Shown: piece after piece, positions 51,357 through 61,646 of the stretch
Position numbering within the stretch: position 1 is the stretch's first letter
How the letters are laid out: the number at the start of each line of letters is the position of its first letter
Source of the DNA: Halorubrum vacuolatum
GTDB lineage: Archaea; Halobacteriota; Halobacteria; Halobacteriales; Haloferacaceae
Direction of reading: 5' to 3'
DNA length: 64,000 nt
Assembly (NCBI RefSeq): GCF_900188065.1
Contig: NZ_FZNQ01000006.1
Span: 62,001-126,000, forward strand
The notes under the pieces: generated by a model
Databases searched by the model: none
The model's input: the letters and a program-made list of their open reading frames with translations, nothing else
Told to the model about the DNA's origin: nothing
Program-made: the position numbers and the translations under genes

Positions 51357-53663
51357 TCAGAGGTCGATCCGACCGAGCCGCGCCGAGTTGGTGATCACGG
51401 AGAGGCTGGAGGTGAACATCGCGATCACCGCGATAACCGGGTGGAGCAGCCCGAAGAACGCGATGGGGATCGCGACCGTATTGTAGATGAACGCCCAGAA
51501 GAGGTTCTGTTTGATCTTCGTGAAGATCCGCTCGGAGAGCGTGAACGCGTCGACGAGCGCCCCGAGGGATCCGCGGACGAGGCTCACGTCGCTCGACTGA
51601 ATGGCGATATCGGTGCCGGTTCCGATGGCGATCCCGATGTTCGCCTGCTTGAGCGCGGGCGCGTCGTTGATCCCATCGCCGACCATGGCGACGTTGTGTC
51701 CCTCCGCTTGGAGCTCACGGACCTTCTCGATCTTGTCCTCGGGGAGGACGCCGGCCATGACGCGGTCGGGATCGATGTTCACCTGCTCGGCGATGGCCCG
51801 AGCGGTTCGCTCGTTGTCGCCCGTGATCATCCACGTTTCGAGCCCGCGGTCGTGCAGGTCCTGAATCGCCTGCGTGGAGTCGTCCTTGATCGTGTCGGCG
51901 GTGGCGACGAGCCCGATGACCTCGTCGTCGACGCCCACGAGGACGGTCGTCTTCCCCTGTCCTTCGAGCGCATCGAGTTCCGATTCGAGCGCGAGCGGAA
52001 TGCCGGCCTCCTCGAGGAACGTCGTGTTGCCGACGAAGACGCGCTCGCCGTCGATCGTCGCCGAAATCCCCTTCCCCGGAATGCTTTCGAACTCCCGTGG
52101 CTCGGAGAGGTCGATCCCCTGCTCGTTCGCGTAGTCGATGATCGCCTGGCCGATCGGGTGTTCGCTGCCGCGCTCGGCCGAGGCGGCGAGCCGGATCACT
52201 CGGCGCTCGCGGTCGCTCAGACCGTCCGCGTCCTGCTGCGGCTCGACGAGGGCTCCGCCGTCCGGGCTCGCCCCGCGCCCGACGGGGACGACGTCCGTCA
52301 CGGAGTGGTTGCCCTCGGTGATCGTCCCCGTTTTATCCAGGACGACGACATCGAGGTCCTTCATCGTCTGGATCGCCTCGCCATCACGGAAGAGCACGCC
52401 GTTCTCGGCGGCCTTTCCGGTTCCCGCCATCAGCGCGGTCGGCGTCGCGAGCCCGAGCGCACACGGACAGGAGATGACCAGGACGGCGACCGCCGCGAAG
52501 ATCCCCAGCGTAAGCGGATCGAGCCCGAGGTCGACCCATGGAAGATATGGCGCGGCGATCGACGCGACCGATGCCATGGCGCCCGGAGCCGCGATCCAGA
52601 CCACGAACGATAAGACTGCGAGGCCGATCACCGTGGGGACGAAGTAGTTGGTCACCCGGTCGGTGAGCGCTTGGATCGGCACCTTCGTGCCCTGTGCTTC
52701 CTCGACCAGTTCGACGACCTGCGAGAGGAACGTGTCCTCGCCGACCTTCTCTGCGCGTACCTTCAGCATGCCGGCCTGATTGACGGTCGCGCCGATGACC
52801 TCGTCGTCCACCTCTTTCGTGACCGGGTTCGACTCGCCGGTCACCATCGACTCGTCGACGTTGCTGCGTCCCTCGACGACGACGCCGTCGACGGGCACCT
52901 TCTCGCCGGGGCGGACGACCATCACGTCGCCGACTTCGACCTCGTCGACCGGGACCTCCACCTCCTCGCCGTCGCGTTCGACCACCGCCGTCTCCGCCTG
53001 CATCGACATCAGTCCCTCGATGGCGGCGCTCGCGCGGCCCTTCGCGCGGTGTTCGAGATACGTCCCCACCTTGTGTGAGGCCATGATCATCGCCCCGACG
53101 CCCGCGTAGTTCTCGATCGGGTAGGCGAACACCATCACGCCCGTCACCCAGGCGACGACGGTCCCGATGGCGATCAGCGAGTCCATGTTGAACGTCCCGT
53201 TTTTGATCCCTCGGATCGCGGACGCGTGCGTCCGTCGACCGTAGTAGAAGACGACGGGGGTCGCGAAGACGAGCATGAGGACGTCGATCTGAAAGCCCGT
53301 GAGTCCCTCAAGCGGCGTCCACATGAACAGCATGAGCCCGACGATGGGTGCCGTGACGATCCACGACCGAACCGCGAGCTGTTTTAGCTCCGCCAGTTCC
53401 GCTTCCTCTTCCAGCTCCTGTTCCCCCTCAAGGAGGTCCTCGCGGACGCCGTAGCCGGCCCCCTCGACCGCGTCGACGAGGTCCTCGGTTGCGAGGTCCG
53501 GATCGTGACGGACGTCCGCCCGCTCCGTTGCGAAGTTTACCGAGACGTCCGTGACGCCGTCGACTTCGGCGAGACTCTCTTCGATGGTCGATGCACAGGT
53601 CGCACAGGACATCCCCGAGAGGGAGAGGTCGGTTCGGTCGGGTTCGAAATCTGAATCCGTCAT
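51357..53663 (-). CDS. copA: Copper-exporting P1B-type ATPase
   Basis: A 768-residue P-type ATPase. It has one N-terminal heavy-metal domain (GMSCATC at residues 17-23), eight predicted membrane helices, the TGES loop, CPC in the sixth helix ([11 protein letters not shown], about 400), DKTGT (phosphorylated Asp, about 445), an HP loop (ERGSEHPIG) and GDGINDAP near 660. The CPC motif indicates Cu(I) or Ag(I) export. It is convergent with OsmC. The putative promoter lies in a 280-nt intergenic region shared with the His-rich secreted protein gene on the same strand upstream. Confidence 0.95.
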   Translation of the reverse strand: MTDSDFEPDRTDLSLSGMSCATCASTIEESLAEVDGVTDVSVNFATERADVRHDPDLATEDLVDAVEGAGYGVREDLLEGEQELEEEAELAELKQLAVRSWIVTAPIVGLMLFMWTPLEGLTGFQIDVLMLVFATPVVFYYGRRTHASAIRGIKNGTFNMDSLIAIGTVVAWVTGVMVFAYPIENYAGVGAMIMASHKVGTYLEHRAKGRASAAIEGLMSMQAETAVVERDGEEVEVPVDEVEVGDVMVVRPGEKVPVDGVVVEGRSNVDESMVTGESNPVTKEVDDEVIGATVNQAGMLKVRAEKVGEDTFLSQVVELVEEAQGTKVPIQALTDRVTNYFVPTVIGLAVLSFVVWIAAPGAMASVASIAAPYLPWVDLGLDPLTLGIFAAVAVLVISCPCALGLATPTALMAGTGKAAENGVLFRDGEAIQTMKDLDVVVLDKTGTITEGNHSVTDVVPVGRGASPDGGALVEPQQDADGLSDRERRVIRLAASAERGSEHPIGQAIIDYANEQGIDLSEPREFESIPGKGISATIDGERVFVGNTTFLEEAGIPLALESELDALEGQGKTTVLVGVDDEVIGLVATADTIKDDSTQAIQDLHDRGLETWMITGDNERTARAIAEQVNIDPDRVMAGVLPEDKIEKVRELQAEGHNVAMVGDGINDAPALKQANIGIAIGTGTDIAIQSSDVSLVRGSLGALVDAFTLSERIFTKIKQNLFWAFIYNTVAIPIAFFGLLHPVIAVIAMFTSSLSVITNSARLGRIDL

Positions 53664-53941
53664 GATGAGTCACCTTATATACTACTACGGATGCCCCTTT
53701 GATGCGGTTTTTCACTTATAATACCAAAAATATACTGTAAAATACTTACGAATCAAAACCACAGTTGGTGATCGTTGGGTTCAATAGAGGCACACAAGGC
53801 CGATAATACGGCCAGTAGCGCGTCGATATTGTGAGAAAAGCGGCTGTGAACGTCTTGAGCGTCTATCTATGTGATTTCGATTCGAAGGCTCAGCTACCTC
53901 TCCGCCGAATATTCAAAAGAGGTACGCAAACGGTAGTCGGT
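53664..53941. promoter_or_regulatory. copA upstream region with two TATA-like boxes
   Basis: On the minus strand TATTATAAG is centred near 53719, about 56 nt before the copA ATG, and GTATATAAGG lies near 53678, too close to serve the annotated ATG. The region is A+T-rich relative to its surroundings. No separate gene was found. Confidence 0.4.
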
Positions 53942-54244
53942 TCAGCAGTAGCCGCCGCGTTCGCCGTCGGCGTGGTGCCGCGTCTCGTTGCCGACGTCAT
54001 GCTGCATGTGTGCGCCCCGCTCGCCATCAGCGTGATGAGCGCCCCGCTCGCCATCAGCGTGGTGGGTCCCGGGGGCCCCATCGCCGTGACCCATCCACTC
54101 ACCCATGTCCTCAGACCACGCGGGCATCTCGACACCATCGGTTGCGTTCTCATCCGCAGCGCTCACGACGCTCGCAGCGCCCGCCAGCGCAACGAGGACG
54201 ACGACACCGACCGCGACGAGTAGGATTCTCTGTTGCATTGTCAT
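53942..54244 (-). CDS. Secreted His-rich small protein beside copA
   Basis: A 100-residue protein with a signal peptide (QRILLVAVGVVVLVALAGAAS) and a mature part of 70 residues with EMPAWSEDMGEWMGH and three copies of HHADGERGAH-like units ending in Cys. His and Met clusters suggest a metal-, probably copper-binding periplasmic-space protein. The neighbourhood (copA; a membrane-bound wHTH protein) supports that. Start ATG 54244; ATG 54238 is also possible. Confidence 0.6.
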   Translation of the reverse strand: MTMQQRILLVAVGVVVLVALAGAASVVSAADENATDGVEMPAWSEDMGEWMGHGDGAPGTHHADGERGAHHADGERGAHMQHDVGNETRHHADGERGGYC

Positions 54245-54309
54245 CCCTCAAGTGAGCGTACGGTCGGGGATGATTTGGAGTATTGGGCGTGAACACACCG
54301 CTTGAAAGG

Positions 54310-54321
54310 ACGTTATAACGT
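54310..54321. promoter_or_regulatory. 12-bp perfect palindrome in the promoter of the His-rich gene
   Basis: ACGTTATAACGT is a perfect palindrome overlapping a TATA-like element, 66 nt from the ATG at 54244; a second CGTTTATAACC lies next to it. It could be a repressor or activator operator. Confidence 0.45.
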
Positions 54322-54404
54322 TTATAACCGTCTCTAAACGTTTTTTGTTACACAGATCGTTTCTCCGGCCCGTCTGCTGGTCTGCCGGCGAGCGGTGACG
54401 CCAA

Positions 54405-55133
54405 CTACTCGTCCGCGAGCTCCCCTGCAGGGTAGATCCGATACGTCCGTCCCTGCCGCTCACGCGACACGAGTCCGCGTTTTTCGAGTTCGGAGACCGT
54501 CTGGCTCACTTTGGCTTTCGAGAAGTCGGCCCGATCACGCAACTCGATCTGGGTTATCCCCGGCGACTCGACGATCGGGGTGAGGATCCGCCGCTCGTCC
54601 TCCGGAAGGAGCTGGAGGAGCGCATCCACGTCGCGGTTGCTTTCGGTGTCGCCGTCGGTTTCGGTGTCGCCGTCGGTTTCGGTGTCGCCGTCGGTTTCGA
54701 CATCGCCGTCGGTTTCGGTGTCGCCGTCGGTTTCGGTGTCGCCGTCGGTTTCGACGTCGCCGTCGGTTTCCGTATCGTGGTCGGTGGCTCCCTCGACCGT
54801 TTCGTGTCCGGTTGGGGGCACCCCGGCTTCCGAATCGGATCGGGCGGGCTGCCCGCTCGGCGTTCCACCGCGACCGTCCCCGGTGTCGAGCAGTTCGTCG
54901 CGCACGAGCAGGTAGAGCCCGACGAGTATCCCCGCGACGACGACGGTTCCAAGGAGGTTCCAGATCGGGCTGATCCCGTGCATCCCCGAGCCGTGTCTCA
55001 TCCCCTCGGTCGTCGCTTGATACGCCTGCAGGGTGGTGATGGCTCCGGCTCCGAGGATGAGTAGGGCGATCAGCCCGACGACGTAATCCAGCGGTGAACG
55101 GGTCACGGGAAACTCACTTACGAGGCCGCTCAC
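54405..55133 (-). CDS. Membrane-anchored winged-helix regulator
   Basis: A 242-residue protein with two N-terminal membrane helices (about residues 14-36 and 58-78) and a C-terminal MarR-like winged helix (RRILTPIVESPGITQIELRD, FSKAKVSQTVSELEKRGL, VSRERQGRTY). The two are joined by a low-complexity linker of TETDGD/VETDGD hexapeptides. This DUF7343-like layout suggests a membrane-bound transcription factor. Its position next to the His-rich protein and copA hints at copper-dependent control, without direct evidence. G+C-rich. Confidence 0.75.
   Translation of the reverse strand: MSGLVSEFPVTRSPLDYVVGLIALLILGAGAITTLQAYQATTEGMRHGSGMHGISPIWNLLGTVVVAGILVGLYLLVRDELLDTGDGRGGTPSGQPARSDSEAGVPPTGHETVEGATDHDTETDGDVETDGDTETDGDTETDGDVETDGDTETDGDTETDGDTESNRDVDALLQLLPEDERRILTPIVESPGITQIELRDRADFSKAKVSQTVSELEKRGLVSRERQGRTYRIYPAGELADE
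54642..54776. repeat. 18-bp tandem repeat in the regulator linker
   Basis: About seven imperfect to exact copies of an 18-bp unit (TCGGTGTCGCCGTCGGTT) encode the TETDGD/VETDGD hexapeptides. High DNA identity implies recent expansion; linker length likely varies. Confidence 0.85.
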
Positions 55134-55178
55134 CGGGGAGATGGATACGTGTCCCGGTTTTCCCCGTACGCTCCCCGC

Positions 55179-58100
55179 TCATCGACCACCGTCCGCTCCT
55201 TCGACCGCGCTGGCCAGTTTCTGGATCGGATGATCGGGCGTCCCGTACTGTTTCTCGTACTCCTTGAGCTGTGATCGGCAGGAGGTGCCGGGGGCGACGA
55301 CCTCGGGCGCGGGTGACGCCTCGACGGCATCGAAGAGCAACTCGCCGATCGCCATGCTCATCGAGTAGTGCTCCGCTTCGTAGCCGAACGAGCCAGCCAT
55401 CCCACAACAGGAGGTGTCGAGCACGTCGACCTCGAAGCCGGCCCGCCGAAGCACGGCGACGGCGTGATGGTCACGACTCGCCGCGGTCTGGTGGCAGTGG
55501 CCGTGATACGCGAGATGGGCCGCACCCGACGCCCCGCCGGCGCTCCCGGCCTCCAACCCGGCGTCCAGCTGGAAGACGTCGAGGTACTCCATCACGCTAT
55601 AGCTGTTCGCGGCGACCTGCTCGACGTCGGGGCCGGTGAGCAGGTCGAGGTAGTCGACCTGATACATCACCGAGTCGCTCGGCTCAACGCTCACCACGTC
55701 GAAGCCCTCCTCGATCCGCGGCGCGAGCGCCGCGACGTTCTCCTCGGCGATCGCCCGCGACCGATCGACCAAGCTCTTCGAGTGGGCGGGACGGCCGCTG
55801 TCGCCGACGTCCTCCGGGATCTCGACGTAGACGCCCGCGGCTTCAAGAACCTGCACGGCGGCCTTGCCGATCTCCGGCGTCGTGTAGTTGGTGTACGGGT
55901 CCGCGAGCAGCAGCGCCTTCCGCTCGGCCTCCTCCTCGCTCACGGCGGGCGTACGCGATCGATCCCATTTCCGGAGCGTTTCGCGCTTGAACTTCGGGAG
56001 GTCGCGTTCCCGGGCGATCCCGAGGAGCTTCTCCGTCGCGACCCCGCTTCCAGGTAGCTTGCCGGCCCAGTTCGAAACCGGGGCGAACGTGCTCCCGAGT
56101 TTATAAAGCGACTCCGCGTTCGCAAAGAGCTTGTCGCGGAACGGGACCCCTTCGCGCTGGTGATACTCGTGTTTGACCTCCGTTTTGAGCTTCGCGAGGT
56201 CGACACCGCTCGGACAGTCCCGCTTGCAGCCTTTACACCCGATACAGAGGTCGAGCACCTCGTGGATGAACTCGTCCTCGAAGACGTCCTCGGGGAGGTC
56301 GCCGCTCATCGACCGCCGGAGCATGTTCGCCCGGCCGCGTGTCGAGGTGATCTCCTCGTGTTCGGTCGCTCGGTAGGTCGGACACATCACGCCGCCGGTC
56401 GTGTCCTGATGGCCCTCACAGCCCGCACAGCCGTGACAGAGTTCGACCATTCCCTGGAAGCCGTTCTCGTTGTCCCAGTTGAGCGCCGGTTCGAAGTCCG
56501 CCTCGAAGGCGTAGTTCCGATCGTATCGGAGGTTTTCGGTGGGATCGAAATCGCCACAGACGTTCCCCGGATTCAACAGCCCCTGCGGGTCGAAGGCGGC
56601 TTTGAGATCTTGGAACGACGCCCAGAGCTCGTCGCCGTAGAGCTTGCGGTTCCACGTCGTCCGCGCACGGCCGTCCCCATGTTCGCCCGAGACGCTCCCG
56701 CCGTACTCGATGACGAGGTCGGTGATACCCTCCGAGATGGCGAGCATCGTCTCCACGCCGTCCTCGGCTTTGAGGTTCAAAAGCGGCCGAATGTGTAACA
56801 CGCCGGGACCGGCGTGGGCATAGTACGACGCGAACGTGTCGTGTTCGTCGAAGAGCGCCTGGATGTCCGCGACGTACTCCGGGAGGTTCTCGGCCGGCAC
56901 GGCCGTATCCTCGACGAACGGCCAGTGTTTGTCGTCGCCGGTCCGCGAGAGCAGGATCGGCAACCCGGCCTTCCGCATCTTCCAGAACTTCGCCTGTCGG
57001 TCCGGGTCGTAGGCCTCCAGCGCGTCGACGGCGTTGCGCGCTGCGCCCGCCGCGGCCAGCTCCTCGCCGCGCTCGCTCGGTTCGAACTCCGCGTCATAGT
57101 CGGGGAGCCGGTCGGCTAACAGGTCCGCGACCTGCTGTTTGCCGTGATCGACCGAGTCGGCGTAGAACTCGACCAACAGCGTCGAGTCGGTCCCCTCCGG
57201 GAGGATGTCAACGACGCTCGCGAACTCCGCCGTGTCACGGGCGAGATCCAACATGATGTCGTCCATCACCTCGACGGCGGCGGGGTCGTGTTCGAGGATG
57301 GGCGCGACGTCGCGCATCGCGTCGATCACGGTGTCGTAGGTCAGGAGCACGACGCTCGTCTCCTCGGGGACGGGTTCGATCGAGACGGTCGCCTCCGTGA
57401 CGATCCCGAGGGATCCCTCGCTGCCGGCGAACAGCCGGCCGACGTTGACCTCCCCGCGCTCCTCGACGTCCTCAAGCAGCTTATCGAAGTTGTACCCGGA
57501 GACGTTGCGCATGAGGTCCGGGTACTTCTCCTCGATGAGGTCGGCCTTGTTCCGCAAGACGTCGGAGACGACGCGATAGGCCTGTGCCTCGATGCCGTCA
57601 TCGTCGGTGACCGCCTCGGCGCGCTCGTGCAGTTCCTCGATGGGCATCCAGTCGAACGTCGTCACGGTGCCGTCCGCGAGGACGACCTCGACGGATTCGA
57701 GGTAGCCGTCCGCCTTCTCGTATTTCAACGAGTGTGCGCCGGTCGTGTTGTTCCCGATACAGCCGCCGAGGACGCTTTTATCTCCCCACGCCGGGTCCGG
57801 TGCATATTTCAAGCCGTGCTCGGCGAGCCGGTCGTTCAGCCGGGCGAGCGTGATCCCCGGCTGGGCGGTGACCGTCCGTGCCTCGGGGTCGACGTCGATC
57901 ACCGAGTTGAGCCGCTTTTTAAAGTCGAGCACGACCGCCTCGTTCACCGTCTGGCCCGCGAGGCTCGTGCCGCCCCCGCGGGGTAACACGGGGATCTCCC
58001 GCTCGGCGCAGTATTTCATCACCGCCTGTACGTCGGCGGTCGATTCGGGCACGACGACGCCGATCGGCAGCTGGTGATACGCGCTGGCGTCGGTCGCGAA

Positions 58101-58367
58101 GAGGTTCCGCGTGTAGCTGTCGAAGCGGACCTCACCGTCGATGAGCGATGAGAGGTCCGAAACGAGTTCGGGATCCTCGATATCGTCGCTCCGATAGTCG
58201 TAGTTCGCCCGCGGATCGTCGGCCGGATCGGTCGTGTCGGCCGGATCGGTCGTGTCAGCCGGATCGGTCGTGTCGGCCGGATCGGTCGTGTCAGCCGGAT
58301 CGGTCGTGTCGGCCGGGTCGGTCGCGTCGGCTGTGTCGGTCGTGTTCGATGAAGCTGGTTTGCTCAT
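55179..58367 (-). CDS. D-lactate dehydrogenase-type FAD/Fe-S oxidoreductase (GlcD/GlcF fusion)
   Basis: A 1,062-residue fusion. An N-terminal low-complexity tail (TDPADT repeats) precedes a PCMH FAD domain (PRGGGTSLAGQTVNEAVVLD), a FAD-oxidase C domain (AHAGPGVLHIRPLLN, SGEHGDGRARTTWN), an Fe-S region with CHGCAGC and CIGCKGCKRDCPSG, and CCG-type motifs (HGHCHQTAAS, DTSCCGMAGS). This is the architecture of GlcD/DLD-GlcF fusion enzymes that oxidise D-lactate or glycolate and pass electrons to the respiratory chain. The lactate permease gene lies immediately upstream on the same strand, supporting D-lactate. Initiation at ATG 58367 includes the repeat tail. Confidence 0.85.
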   Translation of the reverse strand: MSKPASSNTTDTADATDPADTTDPADTTDPADTTDPADTTDPADTTDPADDPRANYDYRSDDIEDPELVSDLSSLIDGEVRFDSYTRNLFATDASAYHQLPIGVVVPESTADVQAVMKYCAEREIPVLPRGGGTSLAGQTVNEAVVLDFKKRLNSVIDVDPEARTVTAQPGITLARLNDRLAEHGLKYAPDPAWGDKSVLGGCIGNNTTGAHSLKYEKADGYLESVEVVLADGTVTTFDWMPIEELHERAEAVTDDDGIEAQAYRVVSDVLRNKADLIEEKYPDLMRNVSGYNFDKLLEDVEERGEVNVGRLFAGSEGSLGIVTEATVSIEPVPEETSVVLLTYDTVIDAMRDVAPILEHDPAAVEVMDDIMLDLARDTAEFASVVDILPEGTDSTLLVEFYADSVDHGKQQVADLLADRLPDYDAEFEPSERGEELAAAGAARNAVDALEAYDPDRQAKFWKMRKAGLPILLSRTGDDKHWPFVEDTAVPAENLPEYVADIQALFDEHDTFASYYAHAGPGVLHIRPLLNLKAEDGVETMLAISEGITDLVIEYGGSVSGEHGDGRARTTWNRKLYGDELWASFQDLKAAFDPQGLLNPGNVCGDFDPTENLRYDRNYAFEADFEPALNWDNENGFQGMVELCHGCAGCEGHQDTTGGVMCPTYRATEHEEITSTRGRANMLRRSMSGDLPEDVFEDEFIHEVLDLCIGCKGCKRDCPSGVDLAKLKTEVKHEYHQREGVPFRDKLFANAESLYKLGSTFAPVSNWAGKLPGSGVATEKLLGIARERDLPKFKRETLRKWDRSRTPAVSEEEAERKALLLADPYTNYTTPEIGKAAVQVLEAAGVYVEIPEDVGDSGRPAHSKSLVDRSRAIAEENVAALAPRIEEGFDVVSVEPSDSVMYQVDYLDLLTGPDVEQVAANSYSVMEYLDVFQLDAGLEAGSAGGASGAAHLAYHGHCHQTAASRDHHAVAVLRRAGFEVDVLDTSCCGMAGSFGYEAEHYSMSMAIGELLFDAVEASPAPEVVAPGTSCRSQLKEYEKQYGTPDHPIQKLASAVEGADGGR
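58218..58343. repeat. 18-bp tandem repeat in the D-lactate dehydrogenase N-terminus
   Basis: Seven contiguous 18-bp units (GTCGGCCGGATCGGTCGT-type, the last ones imperfect) encode TDPADT repeats. The tail is presumably disordered; repeat number should vary between strains. Confidence 0.9.
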
Positions 58368-58465
58368 GTGCGGATCGGTGGGTGTCGTGAGGTGGTGTGT
58401 CAGGCAGTCGATGCGGCGGTCCGGTCGGCGATACGGAAATGTGCTGATCGATTGGTGGGTCCCGA

Positions 58466-60253
58466 TTAAAACACCGTCGGGAACACCACATAGACCGCGA
58501 GGGTGGTGATGATCCCGCCGCCAAGCAGGTAGTAGGCCAGCGGGATGAGGTTGAGCCGGATCACCCGACCAACCGCCCCGACCAACCCGACGGTCGCCAA
58601 CGCGGCGATCACGTTGTGGATCGCGATGATGTTCCCGATGGACGCGCCGATCGACTGGCTGGCGACGAGGACGGTCGTCGGCATATCGAGCGCGAGCGCG
58701 ACCTCGAACTGGAAGGCGGCGAACGTGATGTTGCTCACCGTGATCGAGCCGGCGACGAACGCGCCGACCATCCCGACGACGGGCGCGACCATCGGGTAGG
58801 CCGGCCCGAACGTCGCCGCCGTCCCGTCGGCGAGGACGACGATCATGCTGACGTCGATGGGACCAGTTCCGTGCGCGTTCGTGTTGAGCATGACCTCGAC
58901 CATCGCGATCACGAAGAAGAGCACGATGGCGGGGGCGATGATCTTCTCACCGGCCTCCTTCCAGGCGCCGACGACCTCCTGTCCGTTCATGCCGAAGATC
59001 GGGACGGCGATGAGCGCGCTCACCAGCAGCCACGTACCGGGGACGTATGCCCAGCTGATCCCGCCGACCAGCCCGGTTCCGAAGACGTCCCAGCTGATCG
59101 CGAGGAACGGCTCCTGCTGGAGGAACTCCTGAACCGGTTCGATGACCCGCGTCGCGATCAAAAGCACCGTCAGCACAAGGTATGGTGACCACGCGCGCAG
59201 GAGGCCCATCGAGGGGGTCGAATCGATGGCCCCCGTGTCGATCTGGGTGTCGGCGTCCTCGACGTCGACCGCCTCGTCAGCGGCGACATCAGCGTCCTCC
59301 GCGTTCTCCGTCTCGACATCCTCCGCATCCGCGTTCTCTCCGCCGGGTTCGATGGTACCGACCCAGTGGTCCGGCCACTCCTCACGCGGCGGGAACTCCC
59401 ACTCGTCCTTCGGCTCCAGGTAGCCGGCACGGAGCAGCCCAACGACGACGACACCGCCGACCATCGGTGCGAACAGCGAGGGGAGCTCGGGGCCGACGAG
59501 ATACGCCGTCGCCATGTAGGGGATCGCGAAGGCGACCCCGGAGACGATCGCGAGGGGGATGACGCTTTTTACCGGCGCGAGGGTCCGCTCCTCGCCGAAG
59601 AAGTAGACGACCATCGCGACGGCGACGAGCGGCATCAGGATACCGAGAATGCCGTTGAACAGGGCGGCGAACGCGCCTGCCTCAGCTGCGTACTGCGGTA
59701 CGGTTTGGCCCGTTCCCTCGACGATCTCCTGTTCAACCGCGCCGAGCGGCTGCTGGAACCCGACGATCACCGGCGTTCCCACCGCGCCGAAGACGGTCGC
59801 GATGGCGTGGCCGATGAGCGCGGCGATCACCGCCGCCAGCGCGGGGAAGCCGAGCGCGAGCAACAGGGGCGCGACGACCGCCGCGGGCGTCCCGAATCCA
59901 GCGACACCCTCCAGAAACGTCGCCAAGAAGAACGCGAGGAGGATAATCTGCACGCGTCGATCGTCGCTGATCGTCGCGAAGCCGGTGTTGATCCGGTCGA
60001 CGGCCCCGGAGCGCATCAGGGTATATAACAGAACGAGCGCGCCGAAGACGATCCAGAGGATCTCGATGGCGGCCATCACGCCAGTGAGGCTGGCGGCCGC
60101 GACGAACTCAAGCGGCATCTCCCAGAAGGCGAACGCGATGATCGCGGCGGCGGCCCACGCGATCGGCATGACCCGGGTGGCCGACCACAGCGCCCCGACG
60201 AGGAGAACGGCGACGATCAGCAGCGGTGTCAGTGCGAGAAGCGTTTCAAACAT
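58466..60253 (-). CDS. Lactate permease (LctP family)
   Basis: A 595-residue membrane protein with about 12-13 segments, starting ETLLALTPLLIVAVLLVGAL, and conserved-looking FLEGVAGFGTPAAV and HNVIAALATVGLVGAV stretches of the LctP/GlcA family. A cytosolic acidic insert (AEDVETENAEDADVAADEAV, about residues 300-345) is a haloarchaeal addition. It imports lactate or glycolate for the downstream-coded dehydrogenase, 98 nt after it. Together they form a lactate-utilisation unit. Confidence 0.9.
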   Translation of the reverse strand: MFETLLALTPLLIVAVLLVGALWSATRVMPIAWAAAAIIAFAFWEMPLEFVAAASLTGVMAAIEILWIVFGALVLLYTLMRSGAVDRINTGFATISDDRRVQIILLAFFLATFLEGVAGFGTPAAVVAPLLLALGFPALAAVIAALIGHAIATVFGAVGTPVIVGFQQPLGAVEQEIVEGTGQTVPQYAAEAGAFAALFNGILGILMPLVAVAMVVYFFGEERTLAPVKSVIPLAIVSGVAFAIPYMATAYLVGPELPSLFAPMVGGVVVVGLLRAGYLEPKDEWEFPPREEWPDHWVGTIEPGGENADAEDVETENAEDADVAADEAVDVEDADTQIDTGAIDSTPSMGLLRAWSPYLVLTVLLIATRVIEPVQEFLQQEPFLAISWDVFGTGLVGGISWAYVPGTWLLVSALIAVPIFGMNGQEVVGAWKEAGEKIIAPAIVLFFVIAMVEVMLNTNAHGTGPIDVSMIVVLADGTAATFGPAYPMVAPVVGMVGAFVAGSITVSNITFAAFQFEVALALDMPTTVLVASQSIGASIGNIIAIHNVIAALATVGLVGAVGRVIRLNLIPLAYYLLGGGIITTLAVYVVFPTVF

Positions 60254-60530
60254 CCGCGCCTCCGCGGGCGTTCGAGCCCGGGTTACAGTACGACATCCGA
60301 GTATCTTTATTTATCCTCATAATTGGCACTCTACTATCTTGTATGTTATATGTTATGGTTTCTGTAATTGTTGCTCGAAATATATCGTATATGATCGTGT
60401 AAAAACACACGACGCGGACGGCATCGGGACGCTGAGTCCGTGATCTCTCAGAAAATCGTGAACTCCATTCAAGTGACCGGCGGTGTAACAGTCCGTGATC
60501 CAAGCACCCAGCGGCGTAACCGCGCGTGAC

Positions 60531-61529
60531 TCACGCGACCGGGGTGCGTTCGACCACGGTGCCGTTCACCGTCGGGTACTGTTCGACGATCTCACCCGTA
60601 TCGAGGTCGCCCGCTTCGACCATTTCCTCTAACAGCCACCAGGCGACCTCGACGTGGTTGGTCTTGACCGTGTAGAACTCCTCGGGAACGCCGAGCGCCT
60701 CGAACCGCTCGGGCGGGGCGTACGTCTTCCCGTAGACGAGCGTGCCGTCGTCTGTCACCTCGTCGAACTCCCGACGGACCCGGCGGGCCATCCGTTTCAG
60801 GCGGTTTCGGTGCTGGGCCGCGTCTTTAAATACGGAGGTACAGAAGTAGACCTTCTCGTGGGAGGCCATCTCCTCCAAGATGGCGGCATCCTTCGAGCCC
60901 TCGACGGCGGACATGTGTCCCTCCTGCAGCTCGTATCCCGCCTCCTGCATCCGCCGATAGTTCCCGTCGCTCATCTCGAACTCGTTGATGTTACAGAACT
61001 CGGCGGCTCCCTCGTCGAGGAACTCCAGAAACTCCGGCTCCGCACGAATGCCCGGAATCTCGAAAGCCGGCGTGAGTCCCTCCTCACGGGCGATATAGAG
61101 GATATCCTCCCACTCGGTGCCGTGCATCTCGCCCCACAGTTCGAGTGGCGGGTGAAAGCGGATCTCATCGAGACCCGCCTCCGCCAGTTGGCGCATGTTC
61201 TCACGCCCGCCCGTGATCCCGGTGTAGAGGTGGGTGTGGTGCTCCTCGCCGAACTCCTCTTTTAACAGCCGGAGGTAGCGGGTCGTCTTCGCCATCGCCT
61301 CTTGCGGCTCACCGCCGGTGATCGACGTGCCGAGCGCCTCCATCCGCTTGGCCTCGGCGATCACGTCCTCGTCACGTTCGACCTTCCGTTCGTTGGCGTA
61401 GACGTCCGTGACGTTTTTTCGGTTCTCTCCGAGGGGGCAATAAAAACAGTCCCGCTGATCACAGTAGCCGTAGACGAAAAGCACCATCTTCCCGCCCATC
61501 GCACACTGCTCACAGCCCTTGGAGATCAT
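60531..61529 (-). CDS. Radical SAM protein with a CX4CX2C cluster motif
   Basis: A 332-residue protein with YGYCDQRDCFYCPLGE at residues 20-35, a cluster motif with four residues between the first two Cys instead of the usual three, preceded by another Cys pair (GCEQCAMGGK). ITGGEPQEA is the SAM-binding GGE segment, and the barrel strands continue to about residue 230. The substrate is not apparent. It is convergent with nothing nearby; the lactate permease upstream is on the same strand but 280 nt away. Confidence 0.8.
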   Translation of the reverse strand: MISKGCEQCAMGGKMVLFVYGYCDQRDCFYCPLGENRKNVTDVYANERKVERDEDVIAEAKRMEALGTSITGGEPQEAMAKTTRYLRLLKEEFGEEHHTHLYTGITGGRENMRQLAEAGLDEIRFHPPLELWGEMHGTEWEDILYIAREEGLTPAFEIPGIRAEPEFLEFLDEGAAEFCNINEFEMSDGNYRRMQEAGYELQEGHMSAVEGSKDAAILEEMASHEKVYFCTSVFKDAAQHRNRLKRMARRVRREFDEVTDDGTLVYGKTYAPPERFEALGVPEEFYTVKTNHVEVAWWLLEEMVEAGDLDTGEIVEQYPTVNGTVVERTPVA

Positions 61530-61646
61530 CTATCCTCCCATACCGACTCAGTCACCAAAAAGCGTGCGAACCCCGTTCGTGAACCGCCCATGCCGGATCC
61601 CATGCGGGCCGAAAGCATATGCCGACCGCTCACGTACCCCTGCCCG

